Of a stretch of DNA of 36,832 nt, positions 1 to 8,077 are shown piece after piece. The position numbers and the translations under genes were made by a program. The notes beneath the pieces were generated by a model. It had not been told where the DNA came from. It saw nothing but the letters and a program-made list of their open reading frames with translations, and ran no database searches. Origin of the DNA: Bacteroidales bacterium UBA1410 (GTDB lineage Bacteria; Bacteroidota; Bacteroidia; Bacteroidales; Dysgonomonadaceae); assembly GCA_002305015.1 (NCBI GenBank), contig DBPW01000018.1, positions 3,898 to 40,729 on the forward strand, read 5' to 3'. Each line of letters starts with the position of its first letter. The first letter of the stretch is position 1.

Positions 1-146
1 TCGCTCCATGCTTGCATCAGGCTTTCACCAACTTTGCAAAAAGTTCGCTCTGTCTTTTCTCCTGTATCCCGCTCAGCATGCGGCAAAGGTGTAGGTTTGT
101 TGCACACCGGTTTCACGGAATCCGATGTTGTCGTTCCTGCTTTGAA

Positions 147-176
147 GCGAAGGAAGAGCGAAGGAAGAGCGAAGGA
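147..176. repeat. 11-bp tandem repeat, about 2.7 copies
   Basis: The unit GCGAAGGAAGA occurs at 147-157 and 158-168. A third, partial copy (GCGAAGGA) starts at 169 and then diverges. The unit length is not a multiple of three, so a gain or loss of a copy would shift any reading frame through it. Confidence 0.8.
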
Positions 177-292
177 GAAGCGATAAAAGGTCGGTAAAAC
201 CTGTCTATCGAACTAAAATTTGTTGGGTCAACATATCCCTTACCCCAAAACGGAGAGTATGAAAAAAATCCGGTTCGTTATTTTTGGCGGTC

Positions 293-325
293 TTTGTGTA
301 AATTGGAAATTATCATGTAACTTTG
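293..325 (+). promoter_or_regulatory. promoter of trpS (Bacteroidota -33/-7 type)
   Basis: TTTG at 293-296 is followed after 21 bases by TAACTTTG at 318-325. This matches the TTTG / TAnnTTTG consensus of the primary sigma factor in Bacteroidota. Transcription would begin near 332, about 40 bases before the trpS ATG. Confidence 0.75.
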
Positions 326-372
326 CATGGTGAAATTAAAAACAGATCTTTCTTTGGTCGAAATATGAGATT

Positions 373-1362
373 ATGGATATAGTAGTAAGCGGCATTCGCT
401 CCACGGGGAATTTACATTTAGGAAACTATTTTGGTGCGCTGCGCAATTTTATTCGGATGCAGGACGAAAACAAATGTTTTTTCTTTATTGCCGATATTCA
501 TTCCCTTACAACGCATCCCGACCCCAAATCGTTACATGCAAATGTAAAAAATGTATTGGTCGATTATCTGGCTGCAGGTATCGATCCCGAAAAGTCGATT
601 ATTTACTTACAAAGCGATATCCCCGAAATAGCCGAGTTGTATCTTTATCTTAACATGCATGCCTATTTGGGTGAGTTAGCCAAAACGACTTCTTTTAAAG
701 AGAAAGCCCGCAAGCAACCCGATAATATTAATGCCGGTTTACTGACGTATCCTACCTTGATGGCTGCCGATATTATTATTCATCATGCCGATAAAGTTCC
801 GGTAGGAAAGGATCAGGAACAGCATCTGGAGATGACGCGTCGTTTTGCACGCAGGTTCAACAATTTTTACGGTGTTGAATATTTTAAAGAACCCGTTGCT
901 TATAATTTCGGGCAAGAATTAATTAAAATTCCCGGCTTGGATGGTAGTGGGAAAATGGGGAAGTCCGAAGGAAATGCCATTTATCTTTCCGATGAACCCA
1001 AGGTGATCGAAAAAAAGGTAAAACAAGCACTTACCGATGCGGGACCCAAAGAATTCAATTCACCTAAGCCCGATTATATCGAAAATCTTTTCACCATAAT
1101 GAGTGTGGTTTCGGAGCCCGAAGTAGTGCAACATTATGAAGAGCTTTGGAATACATGTAAGATTCGTTACAGCGACATGAAAAAGCAACTTGCTGAGGAT
1201 ATCATCAAAGTGACTTCTCCTATTCGTGAGCGCATTTTGGAAATAGAGAAAGACGATGCTTATTTACACAAAGTAACTACAGAAGGAGCGGAAAAAGCAC
1301 GAGAGAGTGCATCCAAAACACTGAAAGAAGTACGGCAAATTATGGGGTTCCAACCTTTTTAA
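373..1362 (+). CDS. trpS: tryptophanyl-tRNA synthetase
   Basis: Cytosolic class I enzyme that charges tRNA-Trp with tryptophan using ATP. At 329 residues it has the usual bacterial TrpRS length. The HIGH-type motif appears as TGNLHLGNYFGA (residues 11-22). The conserved GKDQEQHLEMTR block is at 146-156, and the KMSKS loop reads KMGKS (194-198). The ATG at 373 lies about 40 bases below a consensus promoter and no better upstream start exists. The gene is monocistronic, because a strong terminator follows within 30 bases. The identification is secure. Confidence 0.97.
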   Translation: MDIVVSGIRSTGNLHLGNYFGALRNFIRMQDENKCFFFIADIHSLTTHPDPKSLHANVKNVLVDYLAAGIDPEKSIIYLQSDIPEIAELYLYLNMHAYLGELAKTTSFKEKARKQPDNINAGLLTYPTLMAADIIIHHADKVPVGKDQEQHLEMTRRFARRFNNFYGVEYFKEPVAYNFGQELIKIPGLDGSGKMGKSEGNAIYLSDEPKVIEKKVKQALTDAGPKEFNSPKPDYIENLFTIMSVVSEPEVVQHYEELWNTCKIRYSDMKKQLAEDIIKVTSPIRERILEIEKDDAYLHKVTTEGAEKARESASKTLKEVRQIMGFQPF

Positions 1363-1390
1363 ATACGCAATACTTATTATTTTAAGGAAC

Positions 1391-1429
1391 GCAGTCGGAA
1401 AGAAAAATTTCATGTCCGATTGCTTTTTT
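1391..1429 (+). terminator. rho-independent terminator after trpS
   Basis: A 9-bp stem, GCAGTCGGA (1391-1399) with TCCGATTGC (1415-1423), contains one G-T pair and is followed by six T residues. The in-frame ATG at 1412 of the next reading frame lies inside this hairpin, which argues against that upstream start. Confidence 0.8.
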
Positions 1430-1459
1430 ATTGTACAAACATATCAAAAATTTTTCAAT

Positions 1460-2365
1460 ATGTTATCATTTAAAAAAGTGGAACTTAGCGATAAGCCACT
1501 TATTAAACCTTTTTTGGATCAACAAAATTATCGGGCTTCCGAATTTTGTTTTACTAATTTATGTTGTTGGGAAATAAAGTATCAAACCGAATTTACCATA
1601 GATAACGATTGGTTATTGATTCGTTTTAAAGACGATGATAACACCACATCTTATCTTAAACCTCTTGGAAAGGGTGATTTGAAGGAAGCCATAACAACCT
1701 TGATAGATGATTCTTCTCAATTTGATACCCCTTTTCAGTTAAGAAGTGTCACCCCGCAAATGTGGAACGAAATTGAAACGGCAATGCCGGGAGCATTCCA
1801 TAAAACATCCGATCGAAAATTATTCGATTATATCTACACATCAGAAAAACTTATCCATTTGAAAGGCAGAAAGTTGCAGAGTAAACGAAATTACGTTAAC
1901 CGGTTCAAAAAAAACCATGATTGGTCGTATAAATCGTTGACGGGGAGACCCGATTTGGTGAAGGAATGCAAGCAAATGTTGGAAAAATGGATGGAAGAGA
2001 AAGGTGAAGATAAGGATTTGTCGTTGAGGTTTGATCATTATGCAACACGAATGATGCTCGATAATTTTGAATATTTGGAATTGCGTGGTGGTGTGATTTG
2101 CATTGAAGGGCAAATGATCGCTTTCTCGCTTGGTTCAAAACTTACCGAAGATACGTTTGATGTGCATGTAGAGAAGGCGATGAGTGACGATGTGCCTGAG
2201 GCATATGCTGTTATCAATCAGCAATTCGTGGAACATGAGGCAAGCGAGTTTATTTATATCAATCGAGAGGAAGATATGGGGCTTAAATCGTTACGTAAAG
2301 CGAAACTTTCTTATCGACCGGATATTTTGTTGGAAAAATACACCTTAAGATTAAAAGGCAAATAA
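1460..2365 (+). CDS. DUF2156 domain protein (MprF C-terminal-like, GNAT fold)
   Basis: A 301-residue soluble protein of the DUF2156 family, related to the C-terminal aminoacyl-transferase domain of phosphatidylglycerol lysyltransferase (MprF). No membrane segment is visible, so it is a stand-alone transferase-like domain. The start MLSFKKVEL at 1460 is chosen because the upstream ATG at 1412 falls inside the trpS terminator. A basic stretch with KGRKLQSKRN and the later SLGSKL and YINREEDMG segments are typical of the family. A GNAT gene follows after 64 bases on the same strand, suggesting joint transcription. Substrate is unknown; an aminoacyl-tRNA donor is only an inference. Confidence 0.8.
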   Translation: MLSFKKVELSDKPLIKPFLDQQNYRASEFCFTNLCCWEIKYQTEFTIDNDWLLIRFKDDDNTTSYLKPLGKGDLKEAITTLIDDSSQFDTPFQLRSVTPQMWNEIETAMPGAFHKTSDRKLFDYIYTSEKLIHLKGRKLQSKRNYVNRFKKNHDWSYKSLTGRPDLVKECKQMLEKWMEEKGEDKDLSLRFDHYATRMMLDNFEYLELRGGVICIEGQMIAFSLGSKLTEDTFDVHVEKAMSDDVPEAYAVINQQFVEHEASEFIYINREEDMGLKSLRKAKLSYRPDILLEKYTLRLKGK

Positions 2366-2429
2366 TTTTTCTAGGGCGAATATCCGTATTTATTTTCGAA
2401 TAACCACCCCATAGCCAATTTAGTTACAA

Positions 2430-3305
2430 ATGATAAAATATGCCGATAATACTATAGCACCTCAGGTACGACACATGTGGAAAACTGTTTTTGGCGATCC
2501 TGATGCGTATATGGATATCTATTTCCGTGATAAATATCGTAACGAAAATACCTTGGTGTATGTAGAAGACGGCAAACCTGTAGCATCGCTGCAAATGTTG
2601 CCGTACATGTTCTCCTTCTGTGGAAGAGAAATTCCCATCGCTTATATTTCGGGAGCGTGTACGTTGCCCGAATACCGTAGAAAAGGATATATGTCGGCTC
2701 TCTTGGAGCAGTCTTTTCATGAAATGAGAAAAAGAAATATTCCTCTTACCCTATTGGTTCCTCAAGAAGCGAAACTGGTGGAATTTTATGCCCGATTTGG
2801 TTTTGCTCAGGCATTTGATGCGGGCACGGAAGAATTGCCTTCGTTGAAGGAATTGCTTGCTCGTCACCCCGACGATTTATATGGAGCTTATCGCGAGTTT
2901 GATGAATGGTTCAGAGAAAAGGATGTGACGGTGCAGAAATCGTTCGACGATTTTCGGTCGATTGTTGAGGAGGCTGCTCTTTTTGGATTTCCTCCTAAAC
3001 GAAACCTTATGGGAATGGCTCGGATAATCGACGCAGAGACCTTGTTGCGTTTTTTTGCGCAACAATACCGTGACAAAAATTTCTCGCTTTCGGTGAAAGA
3101 TTCTATATTGCCCGAAAATGCCGATACTTTTGTTGTTCAAAGAGGAGAATGCAAAAGAGAAGGTAAAGAATGTGCCCTTCATTTCCATGTGGCAGTCGGG
3201 GAACTGGTTCAACTCTTATTGGGTTATCATACTTCGCAAAAAGGCGAACCTTTGCGATCGTTGTTTCCTGAAAAGAAGCCCCAAATGAATTTTATGCTGG
3301 AATGA
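2430..3305 (+). CDS. GNAT family N-acetyltransferase
   Basis: A 291-residue GNAT-fold acyltransferase. The acetyl-CoA-binding motif A is seen as ISGACTLPEYRRKGYMSALL (residues 73-92), with RRKGYM as the pyrophosphate-binding turn. It is followed by the motif B region around LLVPQEAKLVEFYARFGF. The C-terminal third (after about residue 150) has no motif I recognise and may be a substrate-specific lobe. It is shorter than Eis-type enzymes. It lies 64 bases after the DUF2156 gene and ends at a terminator placed in the tail of the convergent corA. The acceptor substrate cannot be told. Confidence 0.85.
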   Translation: MIKYADNTIAPQVRHMWKTVFGDPDAYMDIYFRDKYRNENTLVYVEDGKPVASLQMLPYMFSFCGREIPIAYISGACTLPEYRRKGYMSALLEQSFHEMRKRNIPLTLLVPQEAKLVEFYARFGFAQAFDAGTEELPSLKELLARHPDDLYGAYREFDEWFREKDVTVQKSFDDFRSIVEEAALFGFPPKRNLMGMARIIDAETLLRFFAQQYRDKNFSLSVKDSILPENADTFVVQRGECKREGKECALHFHVAVGELVQLLLGYHTSQKGEPLRSLFPEKKPQMNFMLE

Positions 3306-3327
3306 ATGGCTTTACAGCCATTTTTTT
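3305..3327 (+). terminator. terminator of the GNAT gene, within the corA 3' end
   Basis: AATGGCT (3305-3311), loop TTAC, AGCCATT (3316-3322), running into a T tract to 3327. The hairpin overlaps the GNAT stop codon on one side and the corA stop and last codons on the other. Confidence 0.75.
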
Positions 3328-4256
3328 CTTTTGAAGAAAAGGAGAATAAAAACGGCAGATAAGGCCATAATGATAATGGAGAAAGGATATCCCCATTTTT
3401 TGTCGAGTTCGGGCATATAACGAAAATTCATGCCATAAATAGAGGCAATGAGTGTGGGTGGCATGAAAACAACAGAAACGATGGTAAATATTTTGATGAT
3501 TTTGTTTTGTTGCACATTTACATAACCCAAAAAAGTATCTTGCAGATAGTCAAGACGATCAAAACTAAATTTTATGTGTTCGATGAGTGAATTGATATCT
3601 TTAATGATCATATTGAGTTTGGGTTGGTGAGCGGGCGGAATGAATTCGCTGCGAATCATACTCGAAACCGTTCGTTGCTTATCGATAATGTTTTCGCGCA
3701 ACATCATGGTTTTTTCTTGAAGGTTTTTGATTTCGGATAGGAGCTCTTCATCCGCTTCTTGCAAGCTGATGCTATTACTAAGCTGGGTGATCTTTTGGGT
3801 CATATCTTCAATCATATCGGCGTCGAATTCGACCCGAGTTTCAAAAAGAGCCACCAGTACGTCGGCTCCGGTCGTGTAGCTTTTGGGGTTGGCCGATATC
3901 TTTTTTATGGTTTCATGAAACGAAATGAGTTCCTGGCTGTGAACGGTTACCAATATATTGTTTTTAAGGATGAAAGAAACAGGATCACTTTCGAAATTCG
4001 ATAGCAGGAAGTTGGAATTTACCACCAACGTATCGTTAGTTTCGATGTAACGAGACGACATTTCGATCTCGATCATCTCTTCTTCTTCCTGGATATATAT
4101 TTTAAGAAAGTCTTCAAGTTCGTTTTCTATTTCTTCATCCACGTCAATAAGGTCGATCCACAAAAAATTCTGAATGGGAGTCGATTTTAAAAAATCGAGG
4201 CTGCGGCTTACTCGGATAACACCGTCTTTATGATAGAAAAGTTTAATTTCGGCCAT
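3312..4256 (-). CDS. corA: CorA-type magnesium/cobalt transporter
   Basis: Inner-membrane divalent cation channel of the CorA family, 314 residues, the normal length. It has an acidic, helix-rich cytosolic N-terminal domain and a long coiled stalk helix (about 140-250). Two C-terminal membrane helices follow (about 256-274 and 290-308), separated by the signature YGMN at 274-277. The tail is short and basic (KRKKW). The ATG at 4256 lies two bases after the rsmA stop codon, so the two genes form an operon with rsmA first. Mg2+ is the usual substrate; Co2+ or Ni2+ are possible. Confidence 0.95.
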   Translation of the reverse strand: MAEIKLFYHKDGVIRVSRSLDFLKSTPIQNFLWIDLIDVDEEIENELEDFLKIYIQEEEEMIEIEMSSRYIETNDTLVVNSNFLLSNFESDPVSFILKNNILVTVHSQELISFHETIKKISANPKSYTTGADVLVALFETRVEFDADMIEDMTQKITQLSNSISLQEADEELLSEIKNLQEKTMMLRENIIDKQRTVSSMIRSEFIPPAHQPKLNMIIKDINSLIEHIKFSFDRLDYLQDTFLGYVNVQQNKIIKIFTIVSVVFMPPTLIASIYGMNFRYMPELDKKWGYPFSIIIMALSAVFILLFFKRKKWL

Positions 4257-4258
4257 TT

Positions 4259-5092
4259 TTAATTGGGTTTTAATCGGTGAATAAATCCATTTTCTTCTTC
4301 AGAAGAAATGTTTTTTGCCAGTGGCTCCAATAAGTTGGTAAGTTCTTCAAACTGTGCAATGGATAATTGCTCAGGACGTTGATTAAGTAAAGGGTCATCG
4401 GGCATGCGACTCTCATCGGGCAGTAGCGATTTTAGGGAATTTCGCAGCATTTTGCGTCGCTGGTTGAAGCCTGTTTTCACTACCGATTTGAACAATTTTT
4501 CGTTGCAATCGAGCTTCTCGCGCTTGTTGCGGGTAAGTCGCACAACTGCCGACTTGACTTTAGGCGGAGGGATGAATGCTTGTTCGCCCACCATGAAAAG
4601 ATACTCGATATTGTACCATGTTTGCAGCAAAACACTGAGGATACCATATGTTTTGTTTCCCGGAGGAGCAATTATGCGTTCAGCCACGTCTTTTTGTATC
4701 ATACCTGCGCAACAGGGAATGATGTTTTTATTGTCGAGTACTTTGAAGAAAATCTGTGACGAAATATTGTATGGATAATTTCCGATTAAACAAAATGCAC
4801 TGTTATTATAGAGTTTACCGAGATCTAATTTCAAAAAATCGTTCTCGATAATCTTGTTTTTTAATTCCGGGAAGTGTTCACGCAAGTAGGCGGTGGATTG
4901 TCGATCAATCTCAACGACCGTCAGATTGCGTCCTTTTTCAATGAGATAGCGTGTAAGCATGCCGGTTCCGGGCCCTACTTCCAGCACAGGTAGCAAAGGG
5001 AATCCGTCGAGCGTTTCAGCTATATGTTTTGCAATTTCCGTGTCTTTCAGAAAATGCTGCCCGAGATTTTTCTTCGGCTTTACCGGCAACAT
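4259..5092 (-). CDS. rsmA: 16S rRNA (adenine1518-N6/adenine1519-N6)-dimethyltransferase
   Basis: RsmA/KsgA dimethylates two adjacent adenines in the 3' hairpin (helix 45) of 16S rRNA during late small-subunit assembly. The 277-residue protein opens with the family hallmark KKNLGQHFLKD (7-17). It has the SAM-binding motif VLEVGPGTG (36-44) and the catalytic NYPYNIS motif (105-111, often NLPYNIS). The FNQRRKMLRNSL segment of the C-terminal domain is also typical. It is the first gene of an operon with corA and is preceded by a Bacteroidota-type -7 element. Identification is secure. Confidence 0.96.
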   Translation of the reverse strand: MLPVKPKKNLGQHFLKDTEIAKHIAETLDGFPLLPVLEVGPGTGMLTRYLIEKGRNLTVVEIDRQSTAYLREHFPELKNKIIENDFLKLDLGKLYNNSAFCLIGNYPYNISSQIFFKVLDNKNIIPCCAGMIQKDVAERIIAPPGNKTYGILSVLLQTWYNIEYLFMVGEQAFIPPPKVKSAVVRLTRNKREKLDCNEKLFKSVVKTGFNQRRKMLRNSLKSLLPDESRMPDDPLLNQRPEQLSIAQFEELTNLLEPLAKNISSEEENGFIHRLKPN

Positions 5093-5105
5093 GCGTTATT
5101 CAATT

Positions 5106-5143
5106 AAAATCCTTATCTTTGTTGGCGCAAAGGTAAGGATTTT
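5106..5143. repeat. inverted repeat overlapping the rsmA promoter
   Basis: The left arm (5106-5121) begins AAAATCCTTA and ends TCTTTG; the right arm (5128-5143) is its complement except for one G-T position. A 6-base centre TTGGCG separates them. Each arm carries a TAnnTTTG element, one reading in each direction. The repeat has no T tract of its own and sits between divergent genes. Confidence 0.8.
5128..5135 (-). promoter_or_regulatory. -7 element for rsmA-corA
   Basis: On the minus strand TACCTTTG matches TAnnTTTG about 36 bases upstream of the rsmA ATG. No good TTTG is present at the -33 distance, so the match rests on the -7 element. Confidence 0.55.
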
Positions 5144-5190
5144 ATTAAAAAAACAGGTATAAACCATGTGTTTAAATAACATGAAGATGG

Positions 5191-5222
5191 TTTGTTTTAT
5201 GTCAAAGACTGTTATACTTTTA
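5191..5222 (+). promoter_or_regulatory. promoter of the flippase-pepD gene run
   Basis: TTTG at 5191-5194, 20 bases, then TACTTTTA at 5215-5222. The start of transcription would be near 5229, about 50 bases before the ATG at 5278. One base of the -7 element departs from TAnnTTTG. Confidence 0.55.
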
Positions 5223-5277
5223 CGACCAATTTCTTCGAGAGATATATAATGAAAATAAAAGTCAAATTTGAAACGAT

Positions 5278-6294
5278 ATGAATTCGAAATCCCTGAAAGA
5301 TATTCTAAAAACAGTTCTTTCGCTTGCTATGGGGCTCCTTATCGTTTGGCTTTTGTATCGGAATACCGATGTAAATACGCTTTGGGGAATTGTGAAAAAT
5401 GCACATCTTGAACTTATTCTCATTTCACTTATATTCGGACTTATCGGAAACATTATTCGTGGATTGCGATGGGAGGTATTTATTAATTCGTTGGGATATC
5501 GCCCCAAACGACTAAGCGTTATTTATGCTACGCTCGGCAATTATGCCGTGAATTTTTTGTTGCCACGTGCAGGTGATGTTTGGAGATGTGCAGCACTTAC
5601 ACGCTATGAGGGTGTTCCATTTGCCAAAGCATTTGAAACCTATCTGGTGGATAAGGTTTTCGATCTGCTTGCGTCTGTTTTACTTGTTATCTTGAGTATG
5701 ATTCTTTATCTTGACTTTTTTATTTCTTATTTTCGGAATAATCCCGATTATGGCGAAAGCATTGTACGTCTTTTTAGTTCGGTTTGGTTTTATGGTATTT
5801 TGATTGGCGCGATTATTATTTTTTTTGTGGTGTTCAAGGTATTCAAAAACGCTTCACCTGTAAAGAAAATGAGTAATTTTTTTAAAGGTGTGGTCCGCGA
5901 TTTAAAAATGGTAGCTCACATGAAAGAGAAAAAACGGATTGTTTTTTATACTATACTCGTGTGGTTTTCATTTTATTTGTATTTTTATATCTGCTTTTAT
6001 GCTTTTGATTTTACGAAAGGGTTGGGTCCCCTTGCGGGGTTGATTGTTTTTACCATGAGTAATGTAGGAGTTGCCGTACCTGTGCAAGGCGGAGTAGGTG
6101 CATGGCATTTTATGGTAATTTCTTCGTTGGTTATTTTGGGTGTAGGTTACCAAGAAGCGGGGGCTTTTGCAGGAGCTGTGTTTACAATTCAATCCGTATG
6201 GATTATATTATGCGGGGTAGTTGGTATTATGGCTTTGCCTTATGTGAAAAGGGCGGTCCCACACCCAACGGTTGAAGTAGGATTAAAAAAATAG
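5278..6294 (+). CDS. lysylphosphatidylglycerol synthase TM-region/UPF0104 family membrane protein
   Basis: Polytopic inner-membrane protein of 338 residues, belonging to the family that forms the N-terminal flippase part of MprF and also occurs alone (UPF0104, AglD2-like). About seven or eight hydrophobic segments are visible, beginning at residues 12-24. The family block PRAGDVWRCAALTRYEGVPF (about 96-115), followed by VDKVFDLLAS, is clear, as is a glycine-rich VPVQGGVGAWH segment later. No synthase domain is attached. It starts a co-directional run in which a dipeptidase gene follows after 40 bases. It likely moves or binds a lipid; the lipid is unknown. Confidence 0.85.
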   Translation: MNSKSLKDILKTVLSLAMGLLIVWLLYRNTDVNTLWGIVKNAHLELILISLIFGLIGNIIRGLRWEVFINSLGYRPKRLSVIYATLGNYAVNFLLPRAGDVWRCAALTRYEGVPFAKAFETYLVDKVFDLLASVLLVILSMILYLDFFISYFRNNPDYGESIVRLFSSVWFYGILIGAIIIFFVVFKVFKNASPVKKMSNFFKGVVRDLKMVAHMKEKKRIVFYTILVWFSFYLYFYICFYAFDFTKGLGPLAGLIVFTMSNVGVAVPVQGGVGAWHFMVISSLVILGVGYQEAGAFAGAVFTIQSVWIILCGVVGIMALPYVKRAVPHPTVEVGLKK

Positions 6295-6334
6295 AAGAGC
6301 AGAATTGCGAGAGAACGAATTAAATACTTTTTTT

Positions 6335-7798
6335 ATGGCTGAAAATGAAATATCGAATCTGAAACCACAAAACGTGTGGCATCATTTTTATGAACTGACG
6401 CAAATTCCACGACCTACAGGACATATGAAAGAGGTGACCAAATTCTTGATGAATTTCGGTAAATCACTCGATTTAGAGACTTTTCAAGATAGGGCAGGGA
6501 ATGTGCTTATCCGGAAACCGGCCTCAAAAGGTTTTGAAGGAAAACAGACTGTAATCTTGCAGGCTCATTTAGACATGGTTCCTCAAAAAAATTCGGATAC
6601 CATTCATGATTTTATAAAAGATCCCATTGACGCTTACATCGATGGCGACAAAGTACGAGCTCGTTCTACAACATTGGGAGCAGATAACGGCATCGGTGTT
6701 GCCATGATTATGGCGGTTCTTGAAGATAAATTGTTGCAGCACCCACCTATTGAGGCTCTCTTCACCGTCGATGAAGAAGGGGGTATGAATGGTGCTCTTT
6801 CCTTAAAAAAAGGTTTGTTTCGTGGGACGCTCATGCTTAATCTCGATTCCGAGCAAGAAGGCGAATTATGTGTAGGGTGTGCAGGTGGAGCCGATGTGAA
6901 TGCTACGATTCAATATAAAGACGATACGGAAATAGCAACAGGCGATGTGGCTTTCAGAGTCAACCTTAAGGGGTTGAAAGGAGGACATTCGGGAGTTCAA
7001 ATTCATTTAGGCAGGGCTAATGCCATTAAATTAATAAATCGTTTTCTTAAGGATGCGGTAAGAAACTACGAAGCTCGTTTGTCAAGCATACAGGGGGGAT
7101 CGTTGCGAAATGCCATTCCGCGAGAAGCATTTGCCGTGATCACTATTCCCGAACAACTATCGGAAGATTTGATCGATTTGGTGAAAGAATACGAAGATCT
7201 TTTCAATGAAGAATATCGAGGAATTGAAGATGGGATTATTTTCGAGGCAGAAAAAGTGAAATTACCCAAAAGCCTTATACCTGTTGAAATTCAGGATGAT
7301 ATTATCAATGCTATAGAAGGATGTCCCCATGGAGTAATGAGCATGTTGGCCGATTTTCCCGGTGTGGTGGAGAGTTCTGTCAATTTGGCGGCCGTGACCT
7401 CTGCAAAAGGTAAAATTGAAGTTAAATTAATGGTTCGCAGTTCCTCCGAAAGTCGAAAAGAATGGGTTTGTTCGTCGGTTGAGAGTGTATTTTTATTGGC
7501 CGGGGCCAAAGTGGAAATCAACGGTGATTATCCCGGTTGGCAACCGGATATCGATTCGGAACTGTTGCATACGATGGAAAAAGTTTATTTCGAAAAATAT
7601 GAACGGCGTCCGATCGTATCTGTTATTCACGCCGGGTTGGAATGCGGAATCATTCAATCGAATATCGGGCATAAGGTAGATATTGTTTCCTTTGGACCCA
7701 CCATAACAGGAGCGCATTCTCCGGATGAATCGGTTGAAATAGAGTCGGTAGGAAAAACGTATGACTATTTGATTTCCGCTTTGGAGCAAATCGGTTAA
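6335..7798 (+). CDS. pepD: aminoacyl-histidine dipeptidase (PepD-like, M20 family)
   Basis: Cytosolic metallopeptidase that cleaves Xaa-His and other dipeptides, using two metal ions. The 487-residue length fits PepD. Metal-site motifs are visible: ILQAHLDMVPQ near residue 80, then TLGADNGIG, FTVDEEGGMNGA with the catalytic Glu pair, LNLDSE, and a late GPTITGAHSPDE with its His ligand. The GGHSG segment belongs to the lid domain. The ATG at 6335 is preferred because the upstream in-frame start at 6305 is a TTG. It is close behind the membrane-protein gene and probably shares its transcript. Confidence 0.93.
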   Translation: MAENEISNLKPQNVWHHFYELTQIPRPTGHMKEVTKFLMNFGKSLDLETFQDRAGNVLIRKPASKGFEGKQTVILQAHLDMVPQKNSDTIHDFIKDPIDAYIDGDKVRARSTTLGADNGIGVAMIMAVLEDKLLQHPPIEALFTVDEEGGMNGALSLKKGLFRGTLMLNLDSEQEGELCVGCAGGADVNATIQYKDDTEIATGDVAFRVNLKGLKGGHSGVQIHLGRANAIKLINRFLKDAVRNYEARLSSIQGGSLRNAIPREAFAVITIPEQLSEDLIDLVKEYEDLFNEEYRGIEDGIIFEAEKVKLPKSLIPVEIQDDIINAIEGCPHGVMSMLADFPGVVESSVNLAAVTSAKGKIEVKLMVRSSSESRKEWVCSSVESVFLLAGAKVEINGDYPGWQPDIDSELLHTMEKVYFEKYERRPIVSVIHAGLECGIIQSNIGHKVDIVSFGPTITGAHSPDESVEIESVGKTYDYLISALEQIG

Positions 7799-7838
7799 TT
7801 TGCGAGTTGTTTAAAAAGAGGGGGAATCATAAAATTCG

Positions 7839-8051
7839 ATGGCGGTGAAAAATAAAGTAAAGTCTTATGTATTATTGCCTGTAATACTGATTGTTTATAC
7901 GGTTGCAATGGCGATTATTAGTTTACCTCGTTATCGACGTACCGGCAATTGGGGTGAATATGCCCTGATCATTGGGATATCTCTCCTTGCTTCTGTTATT
8001 CTCTATTTCGTTTTAAAAAAGAAACAAAAGATTCGGGATAATTTTAAGTAA
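7839..8051 (+). CDS. small two-helix membrane protein, unknown
   Basis: A 70-residue protein with two hydrophobic segments (about 9-26 and 40-57). They are separated by a short polar loop containing PRYRRTGNWGEY, and the tail is basic (KKKQKIRDNFK). By the positive-inside rule both ends would be cytosolic. It sits 40 bases after the dipeptidase and 26 bases before the secreted peptidase gene, so it is probably co-transcribed with both. I recognise no family. The clean membrane topology and tight spacing support a real gene. Confidence 0.6.
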   Translation: MAVKNKVKSYVLLPVILIVYTVAMAIISLPRYRRTGNWGEYALIIGISLLASVILYFVLKKKQKIRDNFK

Positions 8052-8077
8052 CTTGTCTTTCGAATTAGGAGTAAATT

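Larger units (their letters stand above)
1..372. other. gene-poor left edge
   Basis: No gene is recognised here. Two overlapping forward frames stay open, one from the left edge to a stop at 184-186 and one from 12 to 197. Their products are short, Cys/Arg-rich and resemble no family I know. The first ~190 bases look richer in G+C than the rest of the window and carry an 11-base tandem repeat. The right part holds the trpS promoter. A C-terminal gene end entering from the left cannot be excluded. Confidence 0.6.

Noticed and set aside
12..197. Forward 61-codon open frame at the left edge
   Set aside because: Cys/Arg-rich composition, no promoter or family resemblance, runs through a short tandem repeat, and another frame is equally open over the same bases.
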